Origin: Dongia deserti
GTDB taxonomy: Bacteria > Pseudomonadota > Alphaproteobacteria > Dongiales > Dongiaceae
DNA length: 64,000 bases
Direction: 5' to 3'
Assembly: GCF_003574735.1 (NCBI RefSeq)
Contig: NZ_QORW01000003.1
Span: 1-64,000 of the forward strand
Shown here: piece by piece, positions 26,247 to 36,027 of the stretch
Numbering within the stretch: position 1 is the stretch's first letter
Layout of the letters: each line of letters begins with the position of its first letter
Position numbers and translations under genes: made by a program
The notes under the pieces: generated by a model
What the model was told of the DNA's origin: nothing
The model's input: only the letters and a program-made list of their open reading frames with translations
Database searches by the model: none

Positions 26247-27329
26247 TCACAGCCGCTCCGGATTGCGCTTGCCAGGGCCGTGGGGGTGGTCCGGGAAAGG
26301 CGGCGGGAAGTGCGTGTGGGTGTGGTCGTGATCGTGCGCATGATCATGATGAACATGAGCATGCGTGTGATCATGATCGTGGTCATGATGGTGGTGGTGC
26401 CCGTCATGCCCATGGTGATGATGGTCGTGGCCATGATCATGCCGATGCGCCTTGCCGGTGCCGATGCCTTCCACGTGGTGATGGTGGCTTTCCTGGATGC
26501 GGCCGACTTCGGCTTCGTAGCCGATCGCCTGCTCGCGGTATTTGCACATCTGGCAGTTCATCGCGTTGTCGCCGTCCAGGATCTCGCGCACCCGCGCGGC
26601 GAAGGCATCCAGCACCAGCGGATGGTCGTTGAGGTAGCTCGCCTTCAGGAACTCGATCTCCGGATGGAGCGCGGCCATCTCGTCGGTGATGTCGTAGATC
26701 CGCTTCACGAGCACGCCGGTGAACAGGAAATAGGGGAACACGATGATGCGCTTGTAGCCGAGCTTCACCGCATGCTCGAGGCCCGGTCCCACCAGCGGAA
26801 AGGCGACGCCGGAATAGCAAACCTCCGTCCAGCCGAAGCCCATGCCTTCCCACAGCATGCGCGCCACTTTGCTGATGTTGGAATTGGCATCAGGATCGGA
26901 CGTGCCACGGCCGACCACCACCAGCAGCGTCTCGTCGCGCGGCACCTTGCGGCTCACGGTACGCTCCGCCTGCTCGATCCGCTCACGCGCGGCCCGCAGC
27001 AGCTTCAGGTCGACAGCAAGATCGCGGCCGTATTCGATGTGAAAGCCGGGATGGTCCGCCTGGTATTTGTTGAGCACCGAGGGGATGTCGTCCTTGGCAT
27101 GGCCGGCCGCAAACAGCATGCCGGGCACGGCGAGACAGCGCGTGACACCCTGCTTGCGCAAGGCATCGAGCCCGTCGCGGATGATCGGCCGGGCGAATTC
27201 CAGGAAACCATAATCGGCGGGGAATTCCGGCAGGCGCTGGGCAATGCCGCGCGCCACTGCCTGGAACTCGGTGATCGCCTCCTCATCGCGGCTGCCGTGG
27301 CCGCACACCATCACGCCGATCTTGCTCAT
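26247..27329 (-). CDS. cbiX: Sirohydrochlorin cobaltochelatase CbiX with Cys motif and long His-rich tail
   Basis: A 360-residue long-type CbiX. Two chelatase halves are seen, with catalytic histidines in MVCGHGSRDEE (His11) and FAAGHAKDDIP (His77). An M-x-C-x-x-C motif (Met257, Cys259, Cys262) matches the Fe-S site known in Bacillus megaterium CbiX. Residues 282-350 are mostly His, Asp and Gly and should bind metal. CbiX inserts Co2+ into sirohydrochlorin at the start of the anaerobic route. It heads the operon cbiX-cobH-cobL-cobI-cobJ-cobM. Confidence 0.93.
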   Translation of the reverse strand: MSKIGVMVCGHGSRDEEAITEFQAVARGIAQRLPEFPADYGFLEFARPIIRDGLDALRKQGVTRCLAVPGMLFAAGHAKDDIPSVLNKYQADHPGFHIEYGRDLAVDLKLLRAARERIEQAERTVSRKVPRDETLLVVVGRGTSDPDANSNISKVARMLWEGMGFGWTEVCYSGVAFPLVGPGLEHAVKLGYKRIIVFPYFLFTGVLVKRIYDITDEMAALHPEIEFLKASYLNDHPLVLDAFAARVREILDGDNAMNCQMCKYREQAIGYEAEVGRIQESHHHHVEGIGTGKAHRHDHGHDHHHHGHDGHHHHHDHDHDHTHAHVHHDHAHDHDHTHTHFPPPFPDHPHGPGKRNPERL

Positions 27330-27400
27330 TGCTTATCACTCCCCCAGTCATTCCTTGAGGCCGATTGACGGGCCGCGCCAAATCGGCCAATGAACCCCGG

Positions 27401-28375
27401 ATGTTTCTGTTCGCTCGTCCCGAATCCCTGCTGCTTGCTCTCGCTCTCGACGCCGTGTTCGGCGATCCGGAGGCGTTGAACCGGCGCCAGCTCCATCCGA
27501 TCCAGCTGATCGGGCGGGTCATTGCATGGGCGGATGCCCGGTTCAATCTTGAAAGCGACACGCCCGGTCGCCGCCGCAATCGCGGCGCTTGGACCATTGC
27601 GGCGTTGCTCCTGGCTGCGCTGATCTTCGGCCATCTGATCCAGGAAGTGTTGCTGGCCTTGCCGCTCGGCTGGCTGTGGCTGGCGCTGGTCATGTCGACC
27701 TTGATCGCGCAGAGGAGCCTCTATGACCACGTCGCCGCGGTGGCCTCGGGCCTGGAGACCGGCGGGATCGGCGGCGGGCGGCTCGCGGTCTCGCGCATCG
27801 TCGGGCGCGATCCGGAGGCACTGGACCAAGCCGGTGTGTCGCGGGCCGCGATCGAATCGCTGGCTGAGAATTTTTCGGATGGCGTGGTGGCGCCGGTGTT
27901 CTGGGCGGCGTTGTTTGGCCTGCCCGGCCTGCTGGCCTACAAAGTGATCAACACTGCCGACAGCATGATCGGCCACAAGACACCGCGCCATCTGCAGTTC
28001 GGCTGGGCGGCGGCGCGGCTGGATGACCTGCTCAACCTGGTCCCAGCCCGCCTTTCCGGGCTCATCGTATGCCTGGCGGCGATGCTGCTGCCCGGTGCGA
28101 ATCCACGCAGCGCTTGGCGCGCGATGCGGCGGGATGCGAACAAGCATCGCTCGCCCAATGCCGGCTGGCCGGAAGCGGCCTTTGCCGGCGCGCTTGGGCT
28201 CGCCATCGCAGGCCCACGCGTCTATCACGGCAAGCTGGTCGAGGATCATTGGATGAATGACGGCGGCCGGCCGCACGCCGCCGCCCCGGACATCCGGCTG
28301 GCGCTGCGGCTGTTCGTCCGCGCCTGCATCGTGCAGGCGGCGCTCCTCATCGCGCTTATCTGGCTGTTCGACTAG
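27401..28375 (+). CDS. cobD: Adenosylcobinamide-phosphate synthase (CobD/CbiB)
   Basis: A 324-residue membrane protein that attaches aminopropanol or its phosphate to adenosylcobyrate. Family motifs are [39 protein letters not shown] with [25 protein letters not shown] and [14 protein letters not shown]. About four or five hydrophobic segments place it in the inner membrane. The ATG at 27401 is chosen over an upstream reading that adds 12 non-family residues. It is on the opposite strand from its neighbours and overlaps the cobQ 3' end by 20 bases. Confidence 0.93.
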   Translation: MFLFARPESLLLALALDAVFGDPEALNRRQLHPIQLIGRVIAWADARFNLESDTPGRRRNRGAWTIAALLLAALIFGHLIQEVLLALPLGWLWLALVMSTLIAQRSLYDHVAAVASGLETGGIGGGRLAVSRIVGRDPEALDQAGVSRAAIESLAENFSDGVVAPVFWAALFGLPGLLAYKVINTADSMIGHKTPRHLQFGWAAARLDDLLNLVPARLSGLIVCLAAMLLPGANPRSAWRAMRRDANKHRSPNAGWPEAAFAGALGLAIAGPRVYHGKLVEDHWMNDGGRPHAAAPDIRLALRLFVRACIVQAALLIALIWLFD

Positions 28376-29834
28376 CAAGGTCCAGGATCCGTTCGGTATC
28401 GAGGTGGCGCGCGAGGTGGTCGGCGAGCTCGTCCAGCACCTGATCCACCAGCGATTCATAGGCGACGCCGCTCGCCGCACGCGCGCGCAGTGAGTTCAGG
28501 AACGCATGGCGAAACCCGTCGCTCGCAAAGATGCCGTGCACGTAGGTCCCCATGATGCGTCCATCTGCTGAGATTGCGCCGTCGGGCCTACCCTGCAGAT
28601 CGAGCATTGGCCGTGCGCAATCGGCGCCACGCGTCTGGCCAATATGCATCTCATAGCCGCGCACAGATTGACCGCTCGCACGATCTTGCCCGGCCACTTC
28701 GACCAGCGCCTTGTCGCCACCGAGGCGCGTTTCCACCTGCAGCATCCCCAAACCATCGATAGCGCCGGCGGGCCCTTCCGTTCCGTCGGGGTCATCCAGC
28801 CGAACACCCAGCATCTGATAGCCGCCGCACAGACCGAGCACACGCCCGCCGCGCCGCACATGGGCCTTGATGTCGATATCCCAGCCGGCATCACGCAACG
28901 CCTGCAAGTCACCGATGGTGGATTTGGAACCCGGCAGCAGGACAAGATCGACATCGGCGGGCAGTGGATGGCCGGGCTCGATGAGCTCCAACCGCACATC
29001 CGGCTCCGCGCGCAGCGGGTCGAGATCGTCGAAATTGGAGATGCGCGGCAGACGCGGCACGGCGATCTTGATCTCGCCCTCGGACTTGGCGCGATAGCCG
29101 TTCAGGGCGACGGCGTCTTCCGCCGGCAGCAGATGCGCTTGGCTGAACCATGGCACCACGCCCACGCTTTTGAGCCCGGTTGCACGGTCGATGGTCACCA
29201 AACCATCCTCGAACAACAGTGGATCGCCGCGGAACTTGTTGATGAGATAACCTTTGATGCGTGCGGCCTCGGCCTTCGGCAACAGCGCCATGGTGCCGAC
29301 GATCGAGGCGATGACACCGCCGCGATCGATGTCGCCGACCAGCAGCACCGGCACATCGGCTGCTTCTGCAAAGCCCATGTTGGCGATGTCGCCGTCGCGC
29401 AGGTTGACTTCCGCGGGGCTGCCCGCGCCTTCCACCAGGACGAGATCGGCTTCCTCCGACAGGCGCGCGAAGCTGTCGAGCACCGCTGGCAGCAGCTGCG
29501 GCCTGAGCGCGCGATAGTCGCGTGCCTTCGCCTGGCCCCAGACTCTGCCCTGCACCACCACCTGCGCGCCGATTTCGCTCTGCGGCTTCAGCAGCACCGG
29601 GTTCATGTGCACCGACGACGCAAGGCCGCAAGCCCGCGCCTGCAAGGCCTGAGCACGCCCGATCTCGCCGCCCTCCGCTGTCACCGCCGCATTGTTCGAC
29701 ATGTTCTGCGGCTTGAACGGCCGCACGCGCTTACCCTGCCGCGCATAGAACCGGCACAGGCCCGCGACGATCAGCGACTTGCCGACATCGGAGCCGGTGC
29801 CCTGGAACATGATGGCGCAGCAACGAGCGCTCAC
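28356..29834 (-). CDS. cobQ: Cobyric acid synthase
   Basis: A 492-residue glutamine-dependent amidase that amidates side chains b, d, e and g of adenosylcobyrinate a,c-diamide. The N-terminal nucleotide-binding part has [27 protein letters not shown] and [13 protein letters not shown]. The C-terminal glutaminase domain has [15 protein letters not shown], the Cys of [12 protein letters not shown], and the His of GTYVHGIF. I prefer the GTG at 29834 after a GAGG site; a TTG two codons earlier is also possible. Confidence 0.95.
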   Translation of the reverse strand: MSARCCAIMFQGTGSDVGKSLIVAGLCRFYARQGKRVRPFKPQNMSNNAAVTAEGGEIGRAQALQARACGLASSVHMNPVLLKPQSEIGAQVVVQGRVWGQAKARDYRALRPQLLPAVLDSFARLSEEADLVLVEGAGSPAEVNLRDGDIANMGFAEAADVPVLLVGDIDRGGVIASIVGTMALLPKAEAARIKGYLINKFRGDPLLFEDGLVTIDRATGLKSVGVVPWFSQAHLLPAEDAVALNGYRAKSEGEIKIAVPRLPRISNFDDLDPLRAEPDVRLELIEPGHPLPADVDLVLLPGSKSTIGDLQALRDAGWDIDIKAHVRRGGRVLGLCGGYQMLGVRLDDPDGTEGPAGAIDGLGMLQVETRLGGDKALVEVAGQDRASGQSVRGYEMHIGQTRGADCARPMLDLQGRPDGAISADGRIMGTYVHGIFASDGFRHAFLNSLRARAASGVAYESLVDQVLDELADHLARHLDTERILDLASRTAR

Positions 29835-29868
29835 GTGCAATCACCTCGCTCGTGGCAGGCATACCCCT

Positions 29869-29966
29869 CATCCCAACCATTCTCCCTCAAGGGGAGAAGG
29901 GCGTTAGTGCACGAACCCAGCAACAGCATCCCCTCTCCCCTCGAGGGAGAGGGACAGGGTGAGGGG
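29869..29966. repeat. CTCCCTC-type intergenic palindromes, family R4
   Basis: Two short hairpins, TTCTCCCTCAAGGGGAGAA near the left end and CCCTCTCCCCTCGAGGGAGAGGG near the right, lie between cobO and cobQ. Outer arms CCCTCATCC and AGGGTGAGGG also pair. It could fold as one long stem. It separates cobO from cobQ and may attenuate or process the transcript. Confidence 0.7.
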
Positions 29967-29988
29967 GTGTCGATGCAGCGCGACGCCG

Positions 29989-30600
29989 TCAAAACTCGAT
30001 CCCCTTCTGTGCCTTCACACCGTCGCGGAACGGGTGCTTCACCAGCTCCATCTCGGTCACAAGATCGGCGACCGCCATCAACTCGTCCTTGGCGTTGCGG
30101 CCAGTCACGATGACATGGAGATGGGGACGGCGCGCCCTCAGCGTTTCAACCACCTCTTCGATCGGCAGATAATCGTACCGCAACGCGATGTTGAGCTCGT
30201 CGAGCAGCACCAGCTTGATGGTGGGATCCGCCATCAGCTTCTTCCCCTCTTCCCAGGCCGCGCGCGCATGGGCGACATCGCGTGCGCGGTCCTGCGTTTC
30301 CCAGGTGAAGCCTTCGCCCAGGGCCTTGATGGTGCAGAGGTCCGGGAACTTCTCCAGCACCCAGCGCTCGCCGGTATCCCACCTGCCTTTGATGAACTGG
30401 ATCACGCCCACCTTCATGCCATGGCCGATGCAACGCATGACCATGCCGAAGGCCGCCGTCGACTTGCCCTTACCCTTGCCGGTATGGACGATCAGAAGAC
30501 CTTTCTCGATAGTCTTGGTCGCCATCATCTTGTCGCGCGCTTCCTTGCGCTTGGCGGATTTCTCGTCGGCCCGGCGGTTGATGTCGGCTTCGTCGCTCAT
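29989..30600 (-). CDS. cobO: Cob(I)yrinic acid a,c-diamide adenosyltransferase (CobO/BtuR)
   Basis: A 203-residue adenosyltransferase that adds the upper 5'-deoxyadenosyl ligand to the reduced corrinoid using ATP. The P-loop HTGKGKGKSTAAFG is intact, followed by GVIQFIKGRWDTGE, EGFTWETQD, LVLLDELNIALRYDYL and HVIVTGRNAKDEL. A charged N-terminal extension of about 30 residues precedes the fold. The start at 30600 overlaps the cobN stop by four bases. Confidence 0.95.
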   Translation of the reverse strand: MSDEADINRRADEKSAKRKEARDKMMATKTIEKGLLIVHTGKGKGKSTAAFGMVMRCIGHGMKVGVIQFIKGRWDTGERWVLEKFPDLCTIKALGEGFTWETQDRARDVAHARAAWEEGKKLMADPTIKLVLLDELNIALRYDYLPIEEVVETLRARRPHLHVIVTGRNAKDELMAVADLVTEMELVKHPFRDGVKAQKGIEF

Positions 30601-33600
30601 GAGGCTGCTCGCGTTGCAGGGTTTCGCCCAGACCACTCGTTAAGTTGGGCATGGGCCATATTGGACCGGGGGCGCCACAGATCGCGTTCCTGCGCTTCCA
30701 GCAGGCGCTCGGCGATCTCCTTCAAGGCGGCGGCATTGTGGCGTTCGATGAAATCGCGCACCGTCTCGTCGCTGAGATAGGCGTCGAACACCAGGTCGAA
30801 ATGGTGATCGGCGACGCAGTTGGCCGTGGCAGCGAAGGCGAACAGGTAGTCGACGGTCGCCGCCATCTCGAACGCGCCCTTATAGCCGTGGCGCATCACA
30901 CCCTTGATCCACTTCGGATTGACGACACGCGCGCGCACGACCCGTGCGATCTCTTCTTCGAGGCTGCGCACCTGCGGATTCTGGGGGCGCGAATGGTCGT
31001 TGTGCCAGACCTGCGCCTTGCGGCCGGTGAGGTGCTTGACGGTCGCGGCGAGCCCGCCTTCGAACTGGTAGTAATCGTCGCTGTCAAGCAGATCATGCTC
31101 GCGATTGTCCTGGTTGTGCAGCACTGCATCGACCTGCGTGAGACGATGCGAGAAAGAGGATTGCGCCGCCTCCCCCGCAGCTCCGTTGCCATACGCGTAT
31201 CCACCCCAGGCGAGATAGGCGCGCGCGAAGTCGCCTTCGTCGGACCAGCCGCGCTCGTCGATCAGCGCCTGCAGACCCGCACCGTAAGCGCCCGGCTTGG
31301 AGCCGAACACGCGGAACGCGGCCTTGCGGCGGGCAGCCTTCTGATCGGCGCCCTGGGCGATCAGCTCTGCGCTCTCAGCGCCCACGCGGGCGGCGATCGG
31401 GTTGAGATGCTCCGGCTCGTCCAGCTCGGCGATCGCGCGCACGGCGCTGTCGAACAGATCGACCTGCGCCGGAAACGCGTCGCGGAAGAAGCCGGAGACG
31501 CGCAGCGTGACATCGACGCGTGGCCGGTCGAGCAGGCTGAGCGGCAGGATCTCGAATCCCGCCACGCGACCCGAGGCGCCTGCGTCCCAGGTCGGCCGCG
31601 CGCCGATCAACGCCAGGGCCTGCGCGATATCGTCGCCGCCGGTACGCATGTTGGCCGTCCCCCAAGCGGACAGCACTAGCGCGCGCGGCCAGCTGCCGTG
31701 CTCCTGCCGGTGGCGATCGAGAATCAGGCCCGCCGACTTCCAGCCCAGGGCCCAGGCGCTCGGAGTCGGGATCGCGCGGGTGTCGACGGAGTAGAAGTTG
31801 CGGCCTGTCGGCAGCGCATCGATGCGCCCGCGCGTGGGCGCGCCGGAGGCACCCGGCGCCACGAAGCGGCCGCCAAGACCGCGCAGCAGGCCATCGAGTT
31901 CCGCATTGCCGCAGCGATCAATGGTCGGCGCGAGGGTCTGGTGGACGAACTCAAGCACCGCGCCGCTGCACTTCCAGTCCGGCGGACAATGCGCACGGGT
32001 CACCAGCTTCAATGCCAAGAGCTCTAGGCGCTCGACGGTATCGCCGTTGGTGCGCCAAGCATCCGCCGTGATCTCGACCAGTACCGCCGGTCGCGGCCCG
32101 GTCCATGCATCTCCAAGATGTGCGGCAAGCGGATCGAATTCTTCGCCCAGCTCCAGGTCGACCGCGAGGGCGCGAATCAGCGACTGGTCCCTTCCCTCGC
32201 CCTTGCCGCGCGGCAAGCGCGTGAGTGCCACCAGCAATGCGTCGCGCTCGGTGCCGGCAGGCGAGCGCCCGAAGACGTGCAGACCGTCGCGGATCTGCAA
32301 TTCCTTTAGCTCGCACAGCTGGTTGTCGAGCTTCGCCAGCGCGGTGTCGGCGTCATCGCCCTTGGTGATACCGCAATCGGCGGCGAGGCCGGAGCCCTGC
32401 GCCAGATCGAGGATGCGGTCGCGCAGATCGCGGCAGCGCCGCGGATCCAGCTGCGCCGCTTCGTAATATTCGTCGACCAGCAGCTCGAGATCGCGCAGCG
32501 GACCATAGCTCTCGGCGCGTGTGAGCGGCGGGGTCAGGTGATCAACGATGACCGCGCCGGCACGCCGCTTCGCCTGCGTGCCCTCGCCGGGATCATTCAC
32601 AATGAAGGGATAAAGATGCGGCAGCGGCCCCAGCATCGCTTCGGGATAGCAATCCTCGCTCAAGGCCAGCGCCTTGCCAGGCAACCATTCGAGATTGCCG
32701 TGCTTGCCGAAATGCACAACGGCGTCGACCCCGGCAACTTCGCGCAGATAGGTGTAGAGGGCGAGATAATTGTGCGGCGGCACGAGATCCGGATCATGGT
32801 AAGACTTGACCGGATCGATGTTGTAGCCGCGCGCCGGCTGGATACCGACATAGACATTGCCGAGCCGGATCAGCGGCAGACGGAACGCGCCGTCGATACA
32901 GTGGGGATCTTGGTCCGATAGTCCCCAGCGTTTCGCCATCTCACCAGGCACACGCGCGAGACGGCGATAGTTTTCCGTCCCTAAGAGCAAACCCCCTCCC
33001 CCAGCTTGGGGGATCCGCACATCGGCTGCGTCAGAGCCGATTGGAGATTTCTTTGAGGGGAGCGCGTTGGTGGGACCTTCCAACAAGCGCGCGATCAGCG
33101 CGTCGCCATGCTCCGGCACCTCCTCAACCGCATAGCCTGCGTTCTTCATCGCCCTCAGCGCTTCCACCACACCGGCAGGCGTATCCAGGCCAACACCATT
33201 GCCGATGCGGCCGTCGCGGTTGGGATAGTTCGCGAGGATGATGGCGACCTTGCGTTCGCTCGCGGACTTCCGGCGCAGCTTTACCCAGTTGGCGGCGAGC
33301 TCAGCGACGAAGGCGACGCGGCTGTGCTCGGGCTGCGGCTCGACGATGGTGCATTGAGTGGCCTGGTCGTAGCGGCCAGCCGCCTTGAAGGAGATGGCAC
33401 GGGTCATGATGCGGCCGTCGACCTCAGGCAGCGCGACCTGCATCGCGAGGTCGCGCGGGCTGAGGCCGTTCTTCCCTGCCTGCCAGTCGTCGAGCGTGCC
33501 GCTGCTCAGCACCACCTGCAGGACAGGCGCATCCGCAGCATCCAACGGCGTTGCGGCCTGCGCCGCGCCGGGCTGGGAGATCGCGAAGCCGGTGCAATTG

Positions 33601-34388
33601 AGCGTGATGTCGGGCTTCGTCTCTGCATAGAAGCGCGCGATCAAGTCGGCGGCTGCCTGCTCCTTGAGGCCGGCCGCATAGATCGGCAAAGGATTGAGGC
33701 CGCGCGCTGTCAAAGCTTCGATGAGAGCGTCGATCGGCGCAGTCTGGCCCGCCTGCATCAATGCGCGATAGAAGACAATGCCAGCAACCGGCGCGCCCTC
33801 ACTCCACTCGCGACGCAGATCGTCGAGGGACAATACGGTCTTGCCCGGCCAGTAGAGCCCCGCGCGCAGCAACGGGCGTGGCTCCTGCCACGTGACTTCG
33901 CTGCCGATCAGGCTCGCGGCGTAGCGCAGGAACTCGGACGCATTCTCCAGCCCGCCTTGGACCAAGAACTGCCACAGGCGATGCGCCGCAGCCGCCGGAA
34001 GGGTGCTGTGATCGTTGAGCTCCGGATCCGGCTGATCGTCGCCGGGCAGGCACGCGAGGGCGATGCCGCGCCTGCGGCACTCCGCGGAAATCTGCTCGAT
34101 ACCATAGGGCCAATAGCGCACGCCGCCCAGGAGGCGCACCACCACGAGCCTTGCCTTCGCGACGATGTCCTCGACATACGAATCCACCGAGAGGTGGTGC
34201 GACAACTGCAGCAGGTTCGCGAGGCGCAGGCTCGGCTTCGGATCGGCAAGGTGCCCATAGGCCCGCGACAGGCACGCCAGCTCGCTGTCCGCCGCCGACA
34301 GCACGATGATCTCGCCGGGAGTCTGGCCGAGATCAATGGCCTCGCTGCCATCGATGATCTGACCAGGCTTGGCGGCGAGCAGATGCAT
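30597..34388 (-). CDS. cobN: Aerobic cobaltochelatase large subunit
   Basis: A 1263-residue CobN. Hallmarks are QPARGYNIDP, YHDPDLVPPHNYLA, VVHFGKHGNLEWLPGKALAL, PHLYPFIVNDPGEGTQAKRR and HLTPPLTRAESYGPL. In the aerobic route it inserts Co2+ into hydrogenobyrinate a,c-diamide with CobS and CobT, neither of which is in this window. Around residues 443-466 an extra glycine-rich stretch (from KKSPIGSDAADV to AGGGGLLL) coincides with a palindromic DNA repeat. It lies between cobW and cobO, coupled to cobO by an ATGA overlap. Confidence 0.95.
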   Translation of the reverse strand: MHLLAAKPGQIIDGSEAIDLGQTPGEIIVLSAADSELACLSRAYGHLADPKPSLRLANLLQLSHHLSVDSYVEDIVAKARLVVVRLLGGVRYWPYGIEQISAECRRRGIALACLPGDDQPDPELNDHSTLPAAAAHRLWQFLVQGGLENASEFLRYAASLIGSEVTWQEPRPLLRAGLYWPGKTVLSLDDLRREWSEGAPVAGIVFYRALMQAGQTAPIDALIEALTARGLNPLPIYAAGLKEQAAADLIARFYAETKPDITLNCTGFAISQPGAAQAATPLDAADAPVLQVVLSSGTLDDWQAGKNGLSPRDLAMQVALPEVDGRIMTRAISFKAAGRYDQATQCTIVEPQPEHSRVAFVAELAANWVKLRRKSASERKVAIILANYPNRDGRIGNGVGLDTPAGVVEALRAMKNAGYAVEEVPEHGDALIARLLEGPTNALPSKKSPIGSDAADVRIPQAGGGGLLLGTENYRRLARVPGEMAKRWGLSDQDPHCIDGAFRLPLIRLGNVYVGIQPARGYNIDPVKSYHDPDLVPPHNYLALYTYLREVAGVDAVVHFGKHGNLEWLPGKALALSEDCYPEAMLGPLPHLYPFIVNDPGEGTQAKRRAGAVIVDHLTPPLTRAESYGPLRDLELLVDEYYEAAQLDPRRCRDLRDRILDLAQGSGLAADCGITKGDDADTALAKLDNQLCELKELQIRDGLHVFGRSPAGTERDALLVALTRLPRGKGEGRDQSLIRALAVDLELGEEFDPLAAHLGDAWTGPRPAVLVEITADAWRTNGDTVERLELLALKLVTRAHCPPDWKCSGAVLEFVHQTLAPTIDRCGNAELDGLLRGLGGRFVAPGASGAPTRGRIDALPTGRNFYSVDTRAIPTPSAWALGWKSAGLILDRHRQEHGSWPRALVLSAWGTANMRTGGDDIAQALALIGARPTWDAGASGRVAGFEILPLSLLDRPRVDVTLRVSGFFRDAFPAQVDLFDSAVRAIAELDEPEHLNPIAARVGAESAELIAQGADQKAARRKAAFRVFGSKPGAYGAGLQALIDERGWSDEGDFARAYLAWGGYAYGNGAAGEAAQSSFSHRLTQVDAVLHNQDNREHDLLDSDDYYQFEGGLAATVKHLTGRKAQVWHNDHSRPQNPQVRSLEEEIARVVRARVVNPKWIKGVMRHGYKGAFEMAATVDYLFAFAATANCVADHHFDLVFDAYLSDETVRDFIERHNAAALKEIAERLLEAQERDLWRPRSNMAHAQLNEWSGRNPATRAAS
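32997..33041. repeat. R2-like double palindrome inside the cobN reading frame
   Basis: Two perfect inverted repeats lie close together: TCCCCC-AGCTT-GGGGGA at 32997-33013 and ATCGGCT-GCGTCAG-AGCCGAT at 33021-33041. The first matches the R2 core found between cobA and cobB. The frame is kept, and the repeat is read as residues rich in Gly inside CobN. This resembles the way palindromic elements of Rickettsia insert into proteins. Confidence 0.7.
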
Positions 34389-34389
34389 G

Positions 34390-35421
34390 TTAGAGCCCGA
34401 GATCGCGTGCGATCGCGGCGTGGTCGAGACCCTTGAGCCCGATCACCACCAGGCGCGAGGAGCGGACCTCACCCGGCGCCCAGGCGCGGTCGTAATAGTG
34501 CTGCAGACGCGGCCCGACGCCTTGCAGCACCAGCCGCATCTCCTTGCCCACGATGTTCAGGAACCCCTTCACGCGCAGGATGTCGTGACGCTCGATCGCG
34601 GGCAGCAGCTTGGCGACCAGATCCTCCGGCTTGCTCAGCTGCGGCAGATCGAGGCGAAAGGAAATGAATTCGTCGTGGTCGTGGTCCTCGCCCTCCAGCT
34701 CGTGATGCGAATAGCGGCTGTCGAGATCCGCTTCCGCGGCGGCGCCCAAGCCCAGCAGAACCTTGGGATCTATGGCACCGAAGCTGGCCGGCACCACCTT
34801 GGCCGCACGCTTCAGCTCGGCGGTGATCGCTGCCGTCGCGGCCGCGCGTGCCGTGTCATCCATCTGGTCGTTCTTGTTAAGCACGATCAGGTCCGCGCAG
34901 TTGATCTGATCCTCGAACAGCTCTGCGATCGGGCTGTCATGATCCAGTGCCGCGTCGGCGGAGCGCTGGGCCGCGACGGCGTCGGGATTGTCAGCGAAGC
35001 GCCCCGCTGCGGCTGCAGGTCCGTCCACCACCGCAACCACGCCATCGACCGTCACGCGCGTGCGCACTTCCGGCCAGTTGAAGGCCTTCACCAGCGGCTT
35101 GGGCAGCGCGAGGCCTGAGGTCTCGATCACGATGTGCTCGGGAGGGTTGGGCCGGTCGAGCAGCGCGCGCATGGTGGGCAGGAAATCGTCCGCCACCGTG
35201 CAGCAGATGCACCCGTTGGCGAGCTCGACGATGTTCTCCTCCGGACAGCCTTCGATCTTGCAGCCCTTCACGATCTCGCCGTCGACCCCGGTCTCGCCGA
35301 ACTCGTTGATGATGAGCGCGATGCGGCGGCCATTGGCATTGCGCAGCAGGTTCTGGATCAAGGTCGTCTTGCCGGCGCCGAGAAAGCCCGTCACCACGGT
35401 CGCCGGAATCTTGCCGCTCAT
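34390..35421 (-). CDS. cobW: CobW-type G3E GTPase
   Basis: A 343-residue metallochaperone GTPase. The Walker A motif is TGFLGAGKTTL; the metal motif is ANGCICCTVADD (C-x-C-C); the guanine-specificity motif is VLNKNDQ. A His/Asp-rich segment (SHHELEGEDHDHDEF) may bind Co2+ or Zn2+. The C-terminal CobW_C domain follows. CobW is thought to deliver cobalt to the chelatase CobN, whose gene starts one base after its stop. Confidence 0.94.
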   Translation of the reverse strand: MSGKIPATVVTGFLGAGKTTLIQNLLRNANGRRIALIINEFGETGVDGEIVKGCKIEGCPEENIVELANGCICCTVADDFLPTMRALLDRPNPPEHIVIETSGLALPKPLVKAFNWPEVRTRVTVDGVVAVVDGPAAAAGRFADNPDAVAAQRSADAALDHDSPIAELFEDQINCADLIVLNKNDQMDDTARAAATAAITAELKRAAKVVPASFGAIDPKVLLGLGAAAEADLDSRYSHHELEGEDHDHDEFISFRLDLPQLSKPEDLVAKLLPAIERHDILRVKGFLNIVGKEMRLVLQGVGPRLQHYYDRAWAPGEVRSSRLVVIGLKGLDHAAIARDLGL

Positions 35422-35434
35422 TCTTTCAATCCCC

Positions 35435-35977
35435 TCATTTCAGGCGCAGCGGCAAGCCCGCCGCCACGAAAAACACATTATCTGCGACCTCCGCCACGCG
35501 CTGGTTGAGGCGGCCGGCGTGATCGCGGAAAGCGCGCGCCAGCGCGTTGTCCGGCACGATGCCGAGGCCGACTTCGTTGGAAACGAAGACAACCGGACCG
35601 CCGGCCTGCCCCAGCGCGCGGACAAGGTCTTCACTCTCTTTCGCCGGATCGCGGCCCGCCGCCATCAGATTGCTGAGCCAGAGCGTCAGGCAATCCACCA
35701 GGACCGCCGCGCCCTGTTCTGTTTCGGCCACGATCGCAGGCCCAAGCTCAAGCGGCGCTTCGACGGTGCGCCAATGAGCCTCGCGCCGCGCCTGGTGCTT
35801 ACGCACGCGCTCGGCCATCTCCTCATCGCCGATCTCGGCGGTCGCGACATAGACGCAGCCGCGCGGATGCGCGACGGTGATCCGTTCGCCGAAACTGCTT
35901 TTGCCGGAGCGCGCGCCGCCCAGCACCAGAGTGACCGGCGGCAATGGTTGCGTGGTGCCAGCCGTGATGGCTGCCAT
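35435..35977 (-). CDS. cobP: Adenosylcobinamide kinase / adenosylcobinamide-phosphate guanylyltransferase
   Basis: A 180-residue bifunctional CobP/CobU. The P-loop is TLVLGGARSGKSSFGE. The guanylyl-accepting His is expected in the ARREAHWRT segment. VDCLTLWLSNLM and VFVSNEVGLGIVPDNALARAFRDHAGRLNQ are family hallmarks. It phosphorylates and then GMP-activates adenosylcobinamide. The ATG at 35977 has a GGAGGAAGGG site upstream. A longer in-frame reading to 36214 only crosses the riboswitch. First gene of the operon cobP-cobW-cobN-cobO. Confidence 0.95.
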   Translation of the reverse strand: MAAITAGTTQPLPPVTLVLGGARSGKSSFGERITVAHPRGCVYVATAEIGDEEMAERVRKHQARREAHWRTVEAPLELGPAIVAETEQGAAVLVDCLTLWLSNLMAAGRDPAKESEDLVRALGQAGGPVVFVSNEVGLGIVPDNALARAFRDHAGRLNQRVAEVADNVFFVAAGLPLRLK

Positions 35978-36027
35978 GAATGTGGTCCCTTCCTCCCGCC
36001 GAGGCGGCCGACAAACCGAGCGTCCGT

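Noticed and set aside
26270-26480. Short repeated ATGATC/GTGGTC units suggesting a tandem repeat or CRISPR
   Set aside because: They are His and Asp codons of the CbiX tail; there are no spacers or regular repeat length.
28644-30113. 489-residue frame antisense to cobQ
   Set aside because: cobQ has complete catalytic motifs on the minus strand; the antisense is a shadow.
33108-34436. 442-residue frame antisense to cobN
   Set aside because: cobN is unmistakable; the antisense product has no domain.
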